Assembly (NCBI GenBank): GCA_015075185.1 | Contig: JABTUW010000006.1 | Coordinates: 310,001-374,000 of the forward strand | DNA: 64,000 nt | Reading direction: 5' to 3' | Origin: Anaerolineales bacterium | GTDB taxonomy: Bacteria; Chloroflexota; Anaerolineae; 4572-78; J111 | Shown here: piece by piece, positions 25,726 through 33,312 of the stretch | Layout of the letters: each line of letters starts with the position of its first letter | How positions within the stretch are numbered: the first letter of the stretch is position 1 | Notes under the pieces: generated by a model | What the model saw: the letters and a program-made list of their open reading frames with translations, nothing else | What the model was told of the DNA's origin: nothing | Database searches by the model: none | Program-made: the position numbers and the translations under genes

Positions 25726-28458
25726 ATGACCATGACCAGCGCCGAAATTCGGCAGGCGTTTTTAGATTACTTTGAAGAAAATAAGCATACTATCGTTCCC
25801 AGTTCTTCGCTGGTGCCGGCCGATGACCCGACCTTGCTTTTTACCAACGCGGGCATGGTCCAGTTTAAGGATGCTTTTTTGGGATTGGAAGAGCGGCCCT
25901 ACAAACGGGCTACGACCTCCCAGAAGTGCATGCGCGTCTCCGGCAAGCACAACGACCTGGAAAATGTCGGTCCGTCGCCGCGCCACCACACTTTTTTTGA
26001 GATGCTGGGCAACTTTTCCTTGGGCGACTATTTCAAGCGTGATGCCATTCGTTTTGCCTATGAGTGCCTGACCCGGGTCTATGGCATCTCGCCGGAGCGG
26101 CTTTACTACACCGTCCATACTAACGACGACGAAGCGTTTGACATCTGGACAAAGGAAATGAAGGTTTCGCCGGAGCGGGTCTATCGCATGGGCGATAAGA
26201 CCAACTTCTGGCAAATGGCCGATGTTGGCCCCTGCGGCCCTACCTCCGAGCTGCACTACGATTGGGGTCAGGAATTCTGCACCTGCGGCCAGCTCGATTG
26301 TTCAGTGTATTTGGACAACGGCTGCGAGCGCTGGCTGGAAGTCTGGAACCTGGTCTTTATGCAGTTCAACCAGGCCCCCGACGGCAGCCGGACCCCGCTG
26401 CCCAAACCGGGGGTGGATACCGGCATGGGACTGGAGCGGATTGTCTCGGTGGTGCAAAACAAGCGGGCCAATTACGAAACCGACCTGTTTATGCCGATCA
26501 TGCGGCGGATCCAGGAGCTGCTGGGTCACAACGAAGCCCAGATGCAGGAGCATCTGATTGCCTACCGGGTCATCGCCGACCATGGCCGGGCCATCACTTT
26601 TATGATTGGCGACGGGGTGATGCCCGGCAACGAAGGGCGCTCCTCGGTCTTGCGTCTGATTTTGCGGCGGGCGGCGCGTTATGGCCGCTTGGCCGGCTTT
26701 GAAGGTCCTTTTCTGGCTAAGATTGCCGATAAAGTCATCGAGGAGATGGGCGACCATTACATTGAGTTGAAGGCTCGCCGCCAGTTTATCCTCAACGTTA
26801 TCACCCAGGAAGAAGAGCGCTTCTTGAAGACCTTTGCCAATGGGCTGGAACTCATCGCCGGGCTGGTCGAAAAGTTGAAAGCTGCCGGTAAAACGGAGAT
26901 TCCGGGGGATGAGGTTTTTAAACTCTACGCCACCTATGGCTTTCCCAAAGACTTGACTCGCATCATTGCCGACGAGGAGTATGGCTTTACGATTGATGAA
27001 CCGGGTTACCAGAAGGCGTTTGACCGCCATACGGAAATATCGGGCGGCGACAAGCTGGGCGAGATTGCGGTAGATGTGCTGCAAGTCTATGCGGGTCTGT
27101 TTGATCAACTCAAGAGTGAAGGCAAACTGTCGGAAAGCGGCGTGATTCACAATCCCTATGACAGCATGGAGCTGCCCAGTTCCGTCGTGGCGATTTTGCG
27201 GGATGGGACGGTCGTCAACAGCGCCGGTGAGGGCCAGAAAGTCGAGCTGGTGCTGGCAGCAACGCCTTTCTATGTCGAGTCAGGCGGCCAGGTGAGCGAT
27301 ACGGGCGAAATTGTCCATTATGCCAACCCCGAAGCGACGCCCAAGTGGGCGATGGAGGTCAGCGGTGTGGCCAAGCCGGTCAATGGATTGATTGTGCATG
27401 AAGGGATGATCACAGAAGGCACCATCAACGTGGGTGATCCGGCCTGGGCGATTGTGGATTACGAGCGCCGCTGGGATATTATGCGCAACCATACGGCGAC
27501 CCACGTACTGCACCGCGAACTGCGGCGAGTGCTGGGCGATCACGTCGCTCAGGCTGGCTCGTTGGTGGCCCCGGATCGTCTGCGCTTCGACTTCAGCCAC
27601 ACCCAGATGGTCAGCCAGTCGGAATTGGATGAGATCGAGCACGCCTGTAATGAGACAATTTTGGCCGATTTCCCAGTGGCGGCTCATCAAAAAAGCTTCA
27701 ACGCCCTAAAGCAGGCTATCGCCTCCGGGGAAATTATGGCCCTCTTTGGAGAGAAATACGGGGAGGTGGTGCGGGTTATCCGCATCGGCGCGGATGGTCA
27801 AGCCTACAGCCGGGAATTATGCGGGGGCACTCATGTCGAAAGGACGACCCAGATTGGTATGCTGCACATTACCAGTGAAGGCAGCGCCGCCGCTGGCGTG
27901 CGCCGGATCGAAGCTGTCACCGGACGGGCGGCGCAGGAGTTGATCCAAGGCCGGCTGGTGACGCTGGAGCAAACGGCCGCCTTTTTAGGCGTCACCCCGG
28001 AGGAGGTCTATCGCCGCTCCATCTCGTTAATGGCTCAGTTGCAGGAACACGAGAAAAAACTGAAAGAGTTGCAGCGTAAGCTGGCGCGGGTTGAATTTGA
28101 GCGGCTGTTAGCCAAAATGCGCGAGGTTAAGGGTGTCAAAGTTATTTCCCTGCAAGTTGACGCGCCGGATGTGGCTCTGCTGCTCGAGATGAGCGACTGG
28201 TTTCGGGACCGGCTCGGTTCTGGGGTGGTGGTTTTAGGTGCAGTTCTCGAAGGCAAGCCCACAATTATCGCGACCGTGACCGATGATCTGGTTAAGCGCG
28301 GGCTGCATGCGGGCAAGCTGGTTAAAGAGGTGGCCCAGGTGGTTGGCGGTGGCGGCGGCGGCAAGCCGACGATGGCCCAGGCCGGCGGCAAGGACGCGGC
28401 CTATTTGGGCGATGCGCTGGCTAAGGTGGAGAGCCTGGTCGGTGAGGCGATTGGTTAA
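25726..28458 (+). CDS. alaS: Alanyl-tRNA synthetase
   Basis: A 910-residue class II synthetase of normal bacterial length. The aminoacylation core begins with the conserved RQAFLDYFEENKHTIVPSSS and continues with FTNAGMVQFKDAFLG. The editing domain carries the zinc/editing motif RNHTATHVLHRELR (HxxxH) and the partner CGGTHVERTTQIG. The C-terminal glycine-rich VVGGGGGGKPTMAQAGG belongs to the C-Ala domain. It charges tRNA-Ala in the cytosol and clears mischarged Ser and Gly. The start at 25726 is followed by a second ATG two codons later; both have GAGG upstream. It is expressed from the promoter at 25591 through a leader containing an inverted repeat. Confidence 0.98.
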   Translation: MTMTSAEIRQAFLDYFEENKHTIVPSSSLVPADDPTLLFTNAGMVQFKDAFLGLEERPYKRATTSQKCMRVSGKHNDLENVGPSPRHHTFFEMLGNFSLGDYFKRDAIRFAYECLTRVYGISPERLYYTVHTNDDEAFDIWTKEMKVSPERVYRMGDKTNFWQMADVGPCGPTSELHYDWGQEFCTCGQLDCSVYLDNGCERWLEVWNLVFMQFNQAPDGSRTPLPKPGVDTGMGLERIVSVVQNKRANYETDLFMPIMRRIQELLGHNEAQMQEHLIAYRVIADHGRAITFMIGDGVMPGNEGRSSVLRLILRRAARYGRLAGFEGPFLAKIADKVIEEMGDHYIELKARRQFILNVITQEEERFLKTFANGLELIAGLVEKLKAAGKTEIPGDEVFKLYATYGFPKDLTRIIADEEYGFTIDEPGYQKAFDRHTEISGGDKLGEIAVDVLQVYAGLFDQLKSEGKLSESGVIHNPYDSMELPSSVVAILRDGTVVNSAGEGQKVELVLAATPFYVESGGQVSDTGEIVHYANPEATPKWAMEVSGVAKPVNGLIVHEGMITEGTINVGDPAWAIVDYERRWDIMRNHTATHVLHRELRRVLGDHVAQAGSLVAPDRLRFDFSHTQMVSQSELDEIEHACNETILADFPVAAHQKSFNALKQAIASGEIMALFGEKYGEVVRVIRIGADGQAYSRELCGGTHVERTTQIGMLHITSEGSAAAGVRRIEAVTGRAAQELIQGRLVTLEQTAAFLGVTPEEVYRRSISLMAQLQEHEKKLKELQRKLARVEFERLLAKMREVKGVKVISLQVDAPDVALLLEMSDWFRDRLGSGVVVLGAVLEGKPTIIATVTDDLVKRGLHAGKLVKEVAQVVGGGGGGKPTMAQAGGKDAAYLGDALAKVESLVGEAIG

Positions 28459-28571
28459 TGTGAGGCTATTAGTTCTACGTATTAGGTATCGGCGGGAGGT
28501 TTATCGCTAGGTTTCTGCTAATTGAATAGGTAAACATAAATATTCGCATCCTTAGATATTGTTAGCCATCC

Positions 28572-29747
28572 ATGAAATTCCTGCGCCGGTTTCCTCAAGG
28601 GACAAAACAAAGACCTACAGCCTACAGCCTGGTTGACATTGGCCGGGATACGGTTAAAGCCGTCGTGGCGCTGGTCAAGCCCGATCAGCCGGAAGTGGAG
28701 ATTATTGGTTATGGGCTGGCTGAGACAGGCGGACACGATATTACCGGCGGGCGGCTTGAGGCGGCAGCGGTCACTGCCCCGGTCAACGCGGCCCTGACTC
28801 AGGCCGAGGACAGCACCGAGGCAGTGGTTGGGCACAAAATTGTGCCGGACGATGTGATTTTTGCCCTGGCCGGTCGAGCCAGCATAGGCCAGTTGTTTAC
28901 CGTCCAGCAAACTCGTCCCAAAGCGCAGGAACCGATTACGGCTAAAGAACTGGCCAACCTTAGAGCCAGGGCTGAACGCCTGGTGCGGCAGAACTTGGCC
29001 CATCTGCCGGTTGAGGGCGGCCAGTGGCAGGCTCTGGCGGTGACTGACGCCGGGATTCGCCTGGACGGACACTTGGTGCTGGAGGGCTTGGGGCTGACCG
29101 GTCAGGAGCTTTCCCTGTCGGTTTTTGGCGTGGCCGGTCAAGCGGGCGCGTTACGCGCCCTGCAGGTGCTGGCCAACCGGCTTGATTTGGAAGTGGCTAA
29201 TGTGGTGGCTGCCTCGCAGGCCCTGGCTGCGGTAACTCCCCAGGCTGAAGCCATTATTGTGGATACCGGCCTCTCCGGCACAGATATTTGTTTAATCCGG
29301 GATAACGCGCTGGTAGCGGCTGGCTCGGTCCCATTTGGCGGGGCTTTTTTCACCCAAGCCATAGCCCAGGCTCTCAGTCTTGACCCGGCTGAGGCTGAAA
29401 AATTAAAACGAGCTTTTGTGGCCAACGCTTTGCCTCAAGAGAAGGCTGGCCAACTCGAGGCTGTTTTGGGTACAGCCCGGTGTCGCTGGTATGATGCCGT
29501 GATGGAGTTTTTAGCCGAGTCCGCCCAGGGAAAACCGCTGCCGCGCAAAATCTATTTAACCGGTGGAGGCAATCTGCTCCCCGGCCTGGATAAGCTGTTG
29601 CGCACCGATCCGGCACTTTTTCAGCGTGCTCCAGAAGTGGCTCGACTGGGCGCTCAGGCATTAGGGGCAGCTAAAGATTTGACTCAGGGTTTGGATTACA
29701 ATTTATTCGGGCTGGCCTTGAGTCTGCTGGTAGGGCTGCCGGATTAG
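28572..29747 (+). CDS. FtsA/PilM-like actin-fold protein with SHS2 domain
   Basis: A 391-residue actin-like ATPase fold. Visible elements are phosphate loop 1 (LVDIGRDTVKAVVAL), an SHS2-type insertion (KIVPDDVIFALAGRAS, about 75-160), phosphate loop 2 (AIIVDTGLSGTDICLI), the helix PFGGAFFTQAIAQALS and the adenosine motif (IYLTGGGNLLPGLDKLL). This combination belongs to FtsA and its relatives such as PilM. No amphipathic C-terminal membrane helix of the classical FtsA type is evident, so a divisome role is not certain. It heads a same-strand string with the next three genes (gaps 32, 6 and overlap 8 nt). Confidence 0.8.
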   Translation: MKFLRRFPQGTKQRPTAYSLVDIGRDTVKAVVALVKPDQPEVEIIGYGLAETGGHDITGGRLEAAAVTAPVNAALTQAEDSTEAVVGHKIVPDDVIFALAGRASIGQLFTVQQTRPKAQEPITAKELANLRARAERLVRQNLAHLPVEGGQWQALAVTDAGIRLDGHLVLEGLGLTGQELSLSVFGVAGQAGALRALQVLANRLDLEVANVVAASQALAAVTPQAEAIIVDTGLSGTDICLIRDNALVAAGSVPFGGAFFTQAIAQALSLDPAEAEKLKRAFVANALPQEKAGQLEAVLGTARCRWYDAVMEFLAESAQGKPLPRKIYLTGGGNLLPGLDKLLRTDPALFQRAPEVARLGAQALGAAKDLTQGLDYNLFGLALSLLVGLPD

Positions 29748-29779
29748 GGCGAAATTTGGAGGATTAACATCATCTCTGT

Positions 29780-31390
29780 ATGGAAAAAGTTGTTTTAAAG
29801 CTTGAAGAAACGGACGATATTACATCCATTCGTAGCAGAATGGATTTTGCCTTGGTTCCGCCTACGGTTGGAAATGGGCGGGTCAAACGCCTGCTGCTGG
29901 TGGCGCCGCGCAAAAATAAGGCCCTGCAAAGCCTGGTCAATATGAAGCTGCTGGCCCGCGCGGCTCAAACCAGGGCTGTTGAGTTGGCTGTGGTCAGTGA
30001 CCACCCGACGGTGCGGGATTTTGCCAAGGTGGCGGGGATCAAAGCTTTTGCTAATCTGCACAGCGCCAAATGGGCCGGCTGGGTTTCGTCAGAAACTCCG
30101 GTAGCAACGCCCCAGGAAACTGCGCCGCCGGTCACACCGGCGCCGCTGGAGGAGCGGGGGAGTCAGGCCAGACGAGCTAAACGTAAAAAATATCGGGTGA
30201 TCCAGGGCAGTGGGCGAGTCAACATTTGGCAGCAGTTTGGCGCGTTGATTTTGCTCAGTATTCTGGCCCTGGCCCTGGTGGTGGGTGTCTTTGCCCTCTT
30301 GCCGCAGGCGACGGTGATCCTCATTCCCGTGGCGAAACCCCTTGAAACGAATCTGGTTGTTAAAGCTGACCCCACGGCTAAATCGCTGGATTTCAAAACG
30401 CTCACTTTTCCGGCGCGGACGGCCCAGGTAGAACTGGCACTATCAGGCGAGATTGAAACGACCCAGACCGAATTAGCCCCGGTGGGCAGGGCCGAAGGAA
30501 CTGTTACTTTTATCAACCGGACCGAGCAGCCGCAGCTTATTCCTGTCAGTACCACACTGACAACTTCGGCGGGACAGCCGCTTCAATTTGTTACTGCCTA
30601 TACAACAACGATCCCGCCCGGGGCTGGGGCTACGGCTACCCCAACGCTGGTGACTGCCGTCGAGCCGGGGCCTGCCAGTAATGTGGGGGCGGGCCAGCTT
30701 AATCGCTTTGAAGACCCAACTTTTGGCTTGCTGGCCAGGGTTATTAATGAGCAATCTCTGGCCGGAGGGAAGATGGAACCGGCCAAAATTGTGGTACAGG
30801 ATGATAAAGAGCGGCTGCAAGCCTATCTTCGCCAGAAGATTCAGCAAGAAGGGTTGAGCCAGTTGCAGGCTTCTTTGGGCGAGCAGGAGTTTATCTCCCC
30901 GGAGACACTGCAAGTGATTGTGCTGGACGTGAAGTATCGAGAATTTTCAGGCGATTTTTCCGACACCTTTGGGGGTGAGATGCAGGCGGTGGTACGTGGC
31001 ACAGTCGTGGGCGGTTACAATGCCAACCGGCTGGCTCTGGCCGCTCTGGAAGCCCAAGTTCCGCCCGGTTATGAACTGGATACTCGGGGCCTGCATTTTG
31101 GAGCGGGTGAGGTTCTGGACATCCAGGAACAGACAGTCACCTTCCGCATCATTGCTTCAGGGCTGGCCGTGCCGGTTATTGATAAGCATGAAGTCGCCGA
31201 TGAGGTCGCCTGGCTGCCCATTGGTGAGGCTCAAAATTTGTTGAATCAGCGGTACGACCTGGCTACCGTACCTGGCGTAGAACTGGAGCCAAGCTGGTTT
31301 GTGGAGTGGCTGGGCCGATTACCCTACTCACCCTTCCGCATTGAGGTGGTCGTCAAAGAGGCGGTCACGCTGGTGGCCGATAGTGATTGA
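29780..31390 (+). CDS. Membrane protein with baseplate-J-like extracytoplasmic region
   Basis: A 536-residue protein with a cytoplasmic N-terminal part (1-148) ending in a basic patch (RRAKRKKYRV), one TM helix (about 150-176) and a large extracytoplasmic beta-rich part. The latter includes a region (EGTVTFINRT, then TTIPPGAGATATPTLVTAVEPG and NVGAGQLNRF read in pieces) resembling the Baseplate_J fold that automated annotation often reports in Chloroflexota. There are no phage genes here, so a tail function is unlikely. With the FtsA-like gene upstream, it could be an envelope or division-associated scaffold by analogy with PilM/PilN pairs. That role is inference. Confidence 0.65.
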   Translation: MEKVVLKLEETDDITSIRSRMDFALVPPTVGNGRVKRLLLVAPRKNKALQSLVNMKLLARAAQTRAVELAVVSDHPTVRDFAKVAGIKAFANLHSAKWAGWVSSETPVATPQETAPPVTPAPLEERGSQARRAKRKKYRVIQGSGRVNIWQQFGALILLSILALALVVGVFALLPQATVILIPVAKPLETNLVVKADPTAKSLDFKTLTFPARTAQVELALSGEIETTQTELAPVGRAEGTVTFINRTEQPQLIPVSTTLTTSAGQPLQFVTAYTTTIPPGAGATATPTLVTAVEPGPASNVGAGQLNRFEDPTFGLLARVINEQSLAGGKMEPAKIVVQDDKERLQAYLRQKIQQEGLSQLQASLGEQEFISPETLQVIVLDVKYREFSGDFSDTFGGEMQAVVRGTVVGGYNANRLALAALEAQVPPGYELDTRGLHFGAGEVLDIQEQTVTFRIIASGLAVPVIDKHEVADEVAWLPIGEAQNLLNQRYDLATVPGVELEPSWFVEWLGRLPYSPFRIEVVVKEAVTLVADSD

Positions 31391-31396
31391 ATTACC

Positions 31397-31849
31397 ATGC
31401 GGCTGATGGCTCTGGATATTGGTGAGCGGCGGATTGGTATTGCCGTCAGTGAGAGCGGCATTTTAGCCACCCCGCACAGTGTTTTGCAGCGCAAATCCAA
31501 GCAGGAAGATTTTGCCAGGCTGAGACGCCTGGTGACCGAATTGAAGATGGAGCGGGTCATTGTTGGCCTGCCCTATTCGCTGAGTGACCCGGAAGAGATT
31601 GGGCCGCAGGCTCGCCGGGTCATGCGTTACGCCGAGGCCCTGGCGGCAACGTTGCCTGTCCCCATTGAATATTTTGACGAGCGTTATTCGACGGTTGATG
31701 CAGCCGCGTCGCTGTCCGCCCTAGGGGAAAAAAAAGTAGCCATTGACGCCGCCGCAGCGGCAGTGATTTTGCAGAATTACCTGGACTCGCTTAAGGATAA
31801 CTCAATAAATCAAGGATACGAGCCTGGCATGGATTCAGATAATGGCTAA
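31397..31849 (+). CDS. yqgF: Putative pre-16S rRNA nuclease / Holliday junction resolvase-like YqgF
   Basis: A 150-residue RNase-H-fold protein of the YqgF/RuvX family. The first catalytic strand reads LMALDIGERRIGIAVS with its Asp. The central VIVGLPYSLSDPEEIGPQARRV, given here in parts, contains the family GLP motif, and EYFDERYSTVDAA carries the second acidic position. A C-terminal Asp lies in AIDAAAAAVILQNYL. In other bacteria it matures the 5' end of 16S rRNA; a resolvase role was proposed earlier. The gene starts 6 nt after its upstream neighbour and overlaps the next by 8 nt. Confidence 0.9.
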   Translation: MRLMALDIGERRIGIAVSESGILATPHSVLQRKSKQEDFARLRRLVTELKMERVIVGLPYSLSDPEEIGPQARRVMRYAEALAATLPVPIEYFDERYSTVDAAASLSALGEKKVAIDAAAAAVILQNYLDSLKDNSINQGYEPGMDSDNG

Positions 31850-32282
31850 AAAGAAAGATAAAGTGGTCGAAATCTACATCCCCAGTGAATTGGGCTACGA
31901 GAGAATTCCCATGGCGGCGGCAGCCACCGTAGCCCAGCGCATGGGCTTTTCCCCGGATCGGATTGAAGACTTAAAAACTGCCATTAGCGAAGCTGTGACC
32001 AATGCGATTGAGCATGGCAATCAATCCAACGAGGGGGTCAAAGTTCTGGTTGAGCTGACCGTTCAGGACAAGTCTTTGACCTTAAATGTGGTGGATCAAG
32101 GCAAAAAACCAATCCCTGACATAGCCACCGATGTGGGCGAGACGTTTGAAAGCCGTCCCGGTTACCCAAGAGGGTTGGGGATGTTTTTGATCAGGCGGCT
32201 GGTGGATGAAATAGTCGTATCGGCCAAGCCGGGACGTAATGAAGTGCGCATGGTTATCCATCTGGAACCAAGATCTAGCTGA
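31842..32282 (+). CDS. RsbW-like serine-protein kinase / anti-sigma regulatory factor
   Basis: A 146-residue GHKL ATPase domain. The N box (AISEAVTNAIEHGNQS), G1 (VVDQGKKP) and G2 (GLGMFLIRRLVDEI) are recognisable. Such stand-alone domains phosphorylate anti-sigma-factor antagonists and bind alternative sigma factors or other partners. No antagonist (STAS) or sigma gene is adjacent, so its partner is unknown. The start ATG lies within the end of the yqgF gene, in the order typical of translational coupling. A GTTCCCACGC palindrome follows the stop. Confidence 0.85.
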   Translation: MAKKKDKVVEIYIPSELGYERIPMAAAATVAQRMGFSPDRIEDLKTAISEAVTNAIEHGNQSNEGVKVLVELTVQDKSLTLNVVDQGKKPIPDIATDVGETFESRPGYPRGLGMFLIRRLVDEIVVSAKPGRNEVRMVIHLEPRSS

Positions 32283-32310
32283 TTTTTGTATAACTGAGGA
32301 TCTTCGCCAT

Positions 32311-32350
32311 CTCGTTCCCACGCTTTGTGTCACGCTTGCGTGGGAACAAG
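32311..32350. repeat. GTTCCCACGC palindrome between convergent genes
   Basis: GTTCCCACGC (32314-32323) pairs perfectly with GCGTGGGAAC (32338-32347) around a 14-base loop, with flanking CTC/GAG-like bases extending the stem. It lies between convergent genes. It resembles dispersed REP-like palindromes seen in diverse bacteria and could act as a bidirectional transcription barrier. Confidence 0.7.
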
Positions 32351-32357
32351 AGAAGAT

Positions 32358-32882
32358 TTAGAAAGTTTGAATGTAAACTTCAATGAGCAGCCGGCCGAGT
32401 TGTAGCATGTCCCCGTCGTGGAGCGCTTCGGGCAAATAGGGAACGAGGCGATTACCGTTAATGAAAGTGCCATTCCTGCTGGCCAGGTCTTCGATGATAA
32501 TGGCCCCACTTTGGCTAAAGATACCGGCGTGACGCCGCGAGACGCTTTTGGCTGCCTCACCATCATGGGTCAGGTCAATCTCGGGAAATATATTGACCGT
32601 AGGATCCATCCGCCCCAGGTAGACGAATTTGTTAAACGGAAATTCAACCTCGCGTTTTTTGTCGCCTATTTTAAGGCGAATGAGGGTTGGCCTCGCAGGT
32701 TGCTGGTCTGAAATAAGAGCCTGGGAATGAGAGGATGGCCCACCCTGCCAGGCAATAGTGGTTACGTCTAAATGATCGGTTTCCCGGTTTTCCTTATCAA
32801 GCAAACAATAACCACATTCGTTACAAAATATTGTATTAATGACATGGGTTGATTGACAGAATTGACACTTGACCATCATCAC
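32358..32882 (-). CDS. FHA-domain protein with N-terminal zinc ribbon
   Basis: A 174-residue protein. The first 30 residues form a double-CxxC zinc ribbon (CQFCQSTHVINTIFCNECGY). After a polar linker, the FHA domain occupies about 75-170 with the phosphothreonine-binding signature: YLGRMDPT, then SVSRRHAGIF and DLASRNGTFINGNRL. FHA domains bind phosphothreonine peptides made by Ser/Thr kinases, so it probably relays such a signal. No kinase gene is adjacent. The protein is cytosolic. The start MMMVKCQ offers three in-frame ATG codons; the first is given. Confidence 0.88.
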   Translation of the reverse strand: MMMVKCQFCQSTHVINTIFCNECGYCLLDKENRETDHLDVTTIAWQGGPSSHSQALISDQQPARPTLIRLKIGDKKREVEFPFNKFVYLGRMDPTVNIFPEIDLTHDGEAAKSVSRRHAGIFSQSGAIIIEDLASRNGTFINGNRLVPYLPEALHDGDMLQLGRLLIEVYIQTF

Positions 32883-33105
32883 ATTACTTCTCTAGAACTT
32901 TCGTATATTCAAAAATCTTCTTGAGCTTGACCGCTAATCATCCTACCTTATATCAAATGATAACACAGCCAAATTTGAAATTGGTTTGAACTTACCAAAA
33001 ATAGGTTTAGATAAGAGCCACGCAGAGGCTTGCCGGCTCTCTCCTCCTTAATTCTCCCTTAGCAAAGTCCAATTAATAACCTGAGTTCGATGTTTTGCGT
33101 AAAAT

Positions 33106-33175
33106 GGACAGGATTTACAGAATTAACAAGATTTTTGAACTTTTTTATCCTGTAAATCTTGCCGTAGGTCCTGTC
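33106..33175. repeat. ACAGGATTTACAG-type inverted repeat
   Basis: GATTTACAG (33112-33120) faces CTGTAAATC (33150-33158), and the outer GACAGGA (33107-33113) faces TCCTGTC (33169-33175). The arms are built of ACAGGAT-like units. This kind of degenerate palindrome occurs between genes in many genomes. Confidence 0.65.
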
Positions 33176-33222
33176 AAGAAAATAAAAACTCCGAACTGAG
33201 GTTAATAAGAAGAAGATACCCC

Positions 33223-33251
33223 TTGTGTAAACGACAGTATTGCCGTAAAAT
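33223..33251 (+). promoter_or_regulatory. Probable promoter of the hybrid kinase gene
   Basis: TTGTGT at 33223-33228, 17-base spacer, TAAAAT at 33246-33251. A transcript would start about 55 nt before the ATG at 33313. Confidence 0.45.
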
Positions 33252-33312
33252 TTAGGGTATGTGTTCTTCATCTTTAGCGAGCAAGCTGTTACGCTATCAG
33301 GGATAAATTTTT

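Larger units (their letters stand above)
32883..33312. other. AT-rich intergenic region before the hybrid kinase
   Basis: About 430 bases without a convincing gene. It contains an ACAGGATTTACAG-type inverted repeat at 33106-33175 and a probable promoter at 33223-33251. Nothing else is recognised. Confidence 0.6.

Noticed and set aside
26302..27150. Long minus-strand open frame opposite alaS
   Set aside because: Shadow of the alaS coding frame with no domain or ribosome binding site.
29780..31390. Phage or contractile-injection baseplate gene
   Set aside because: Only part of the outer region resembles Baseplate_J; it has a TM helix and there is no tail, sheath or other phage gene nearby.
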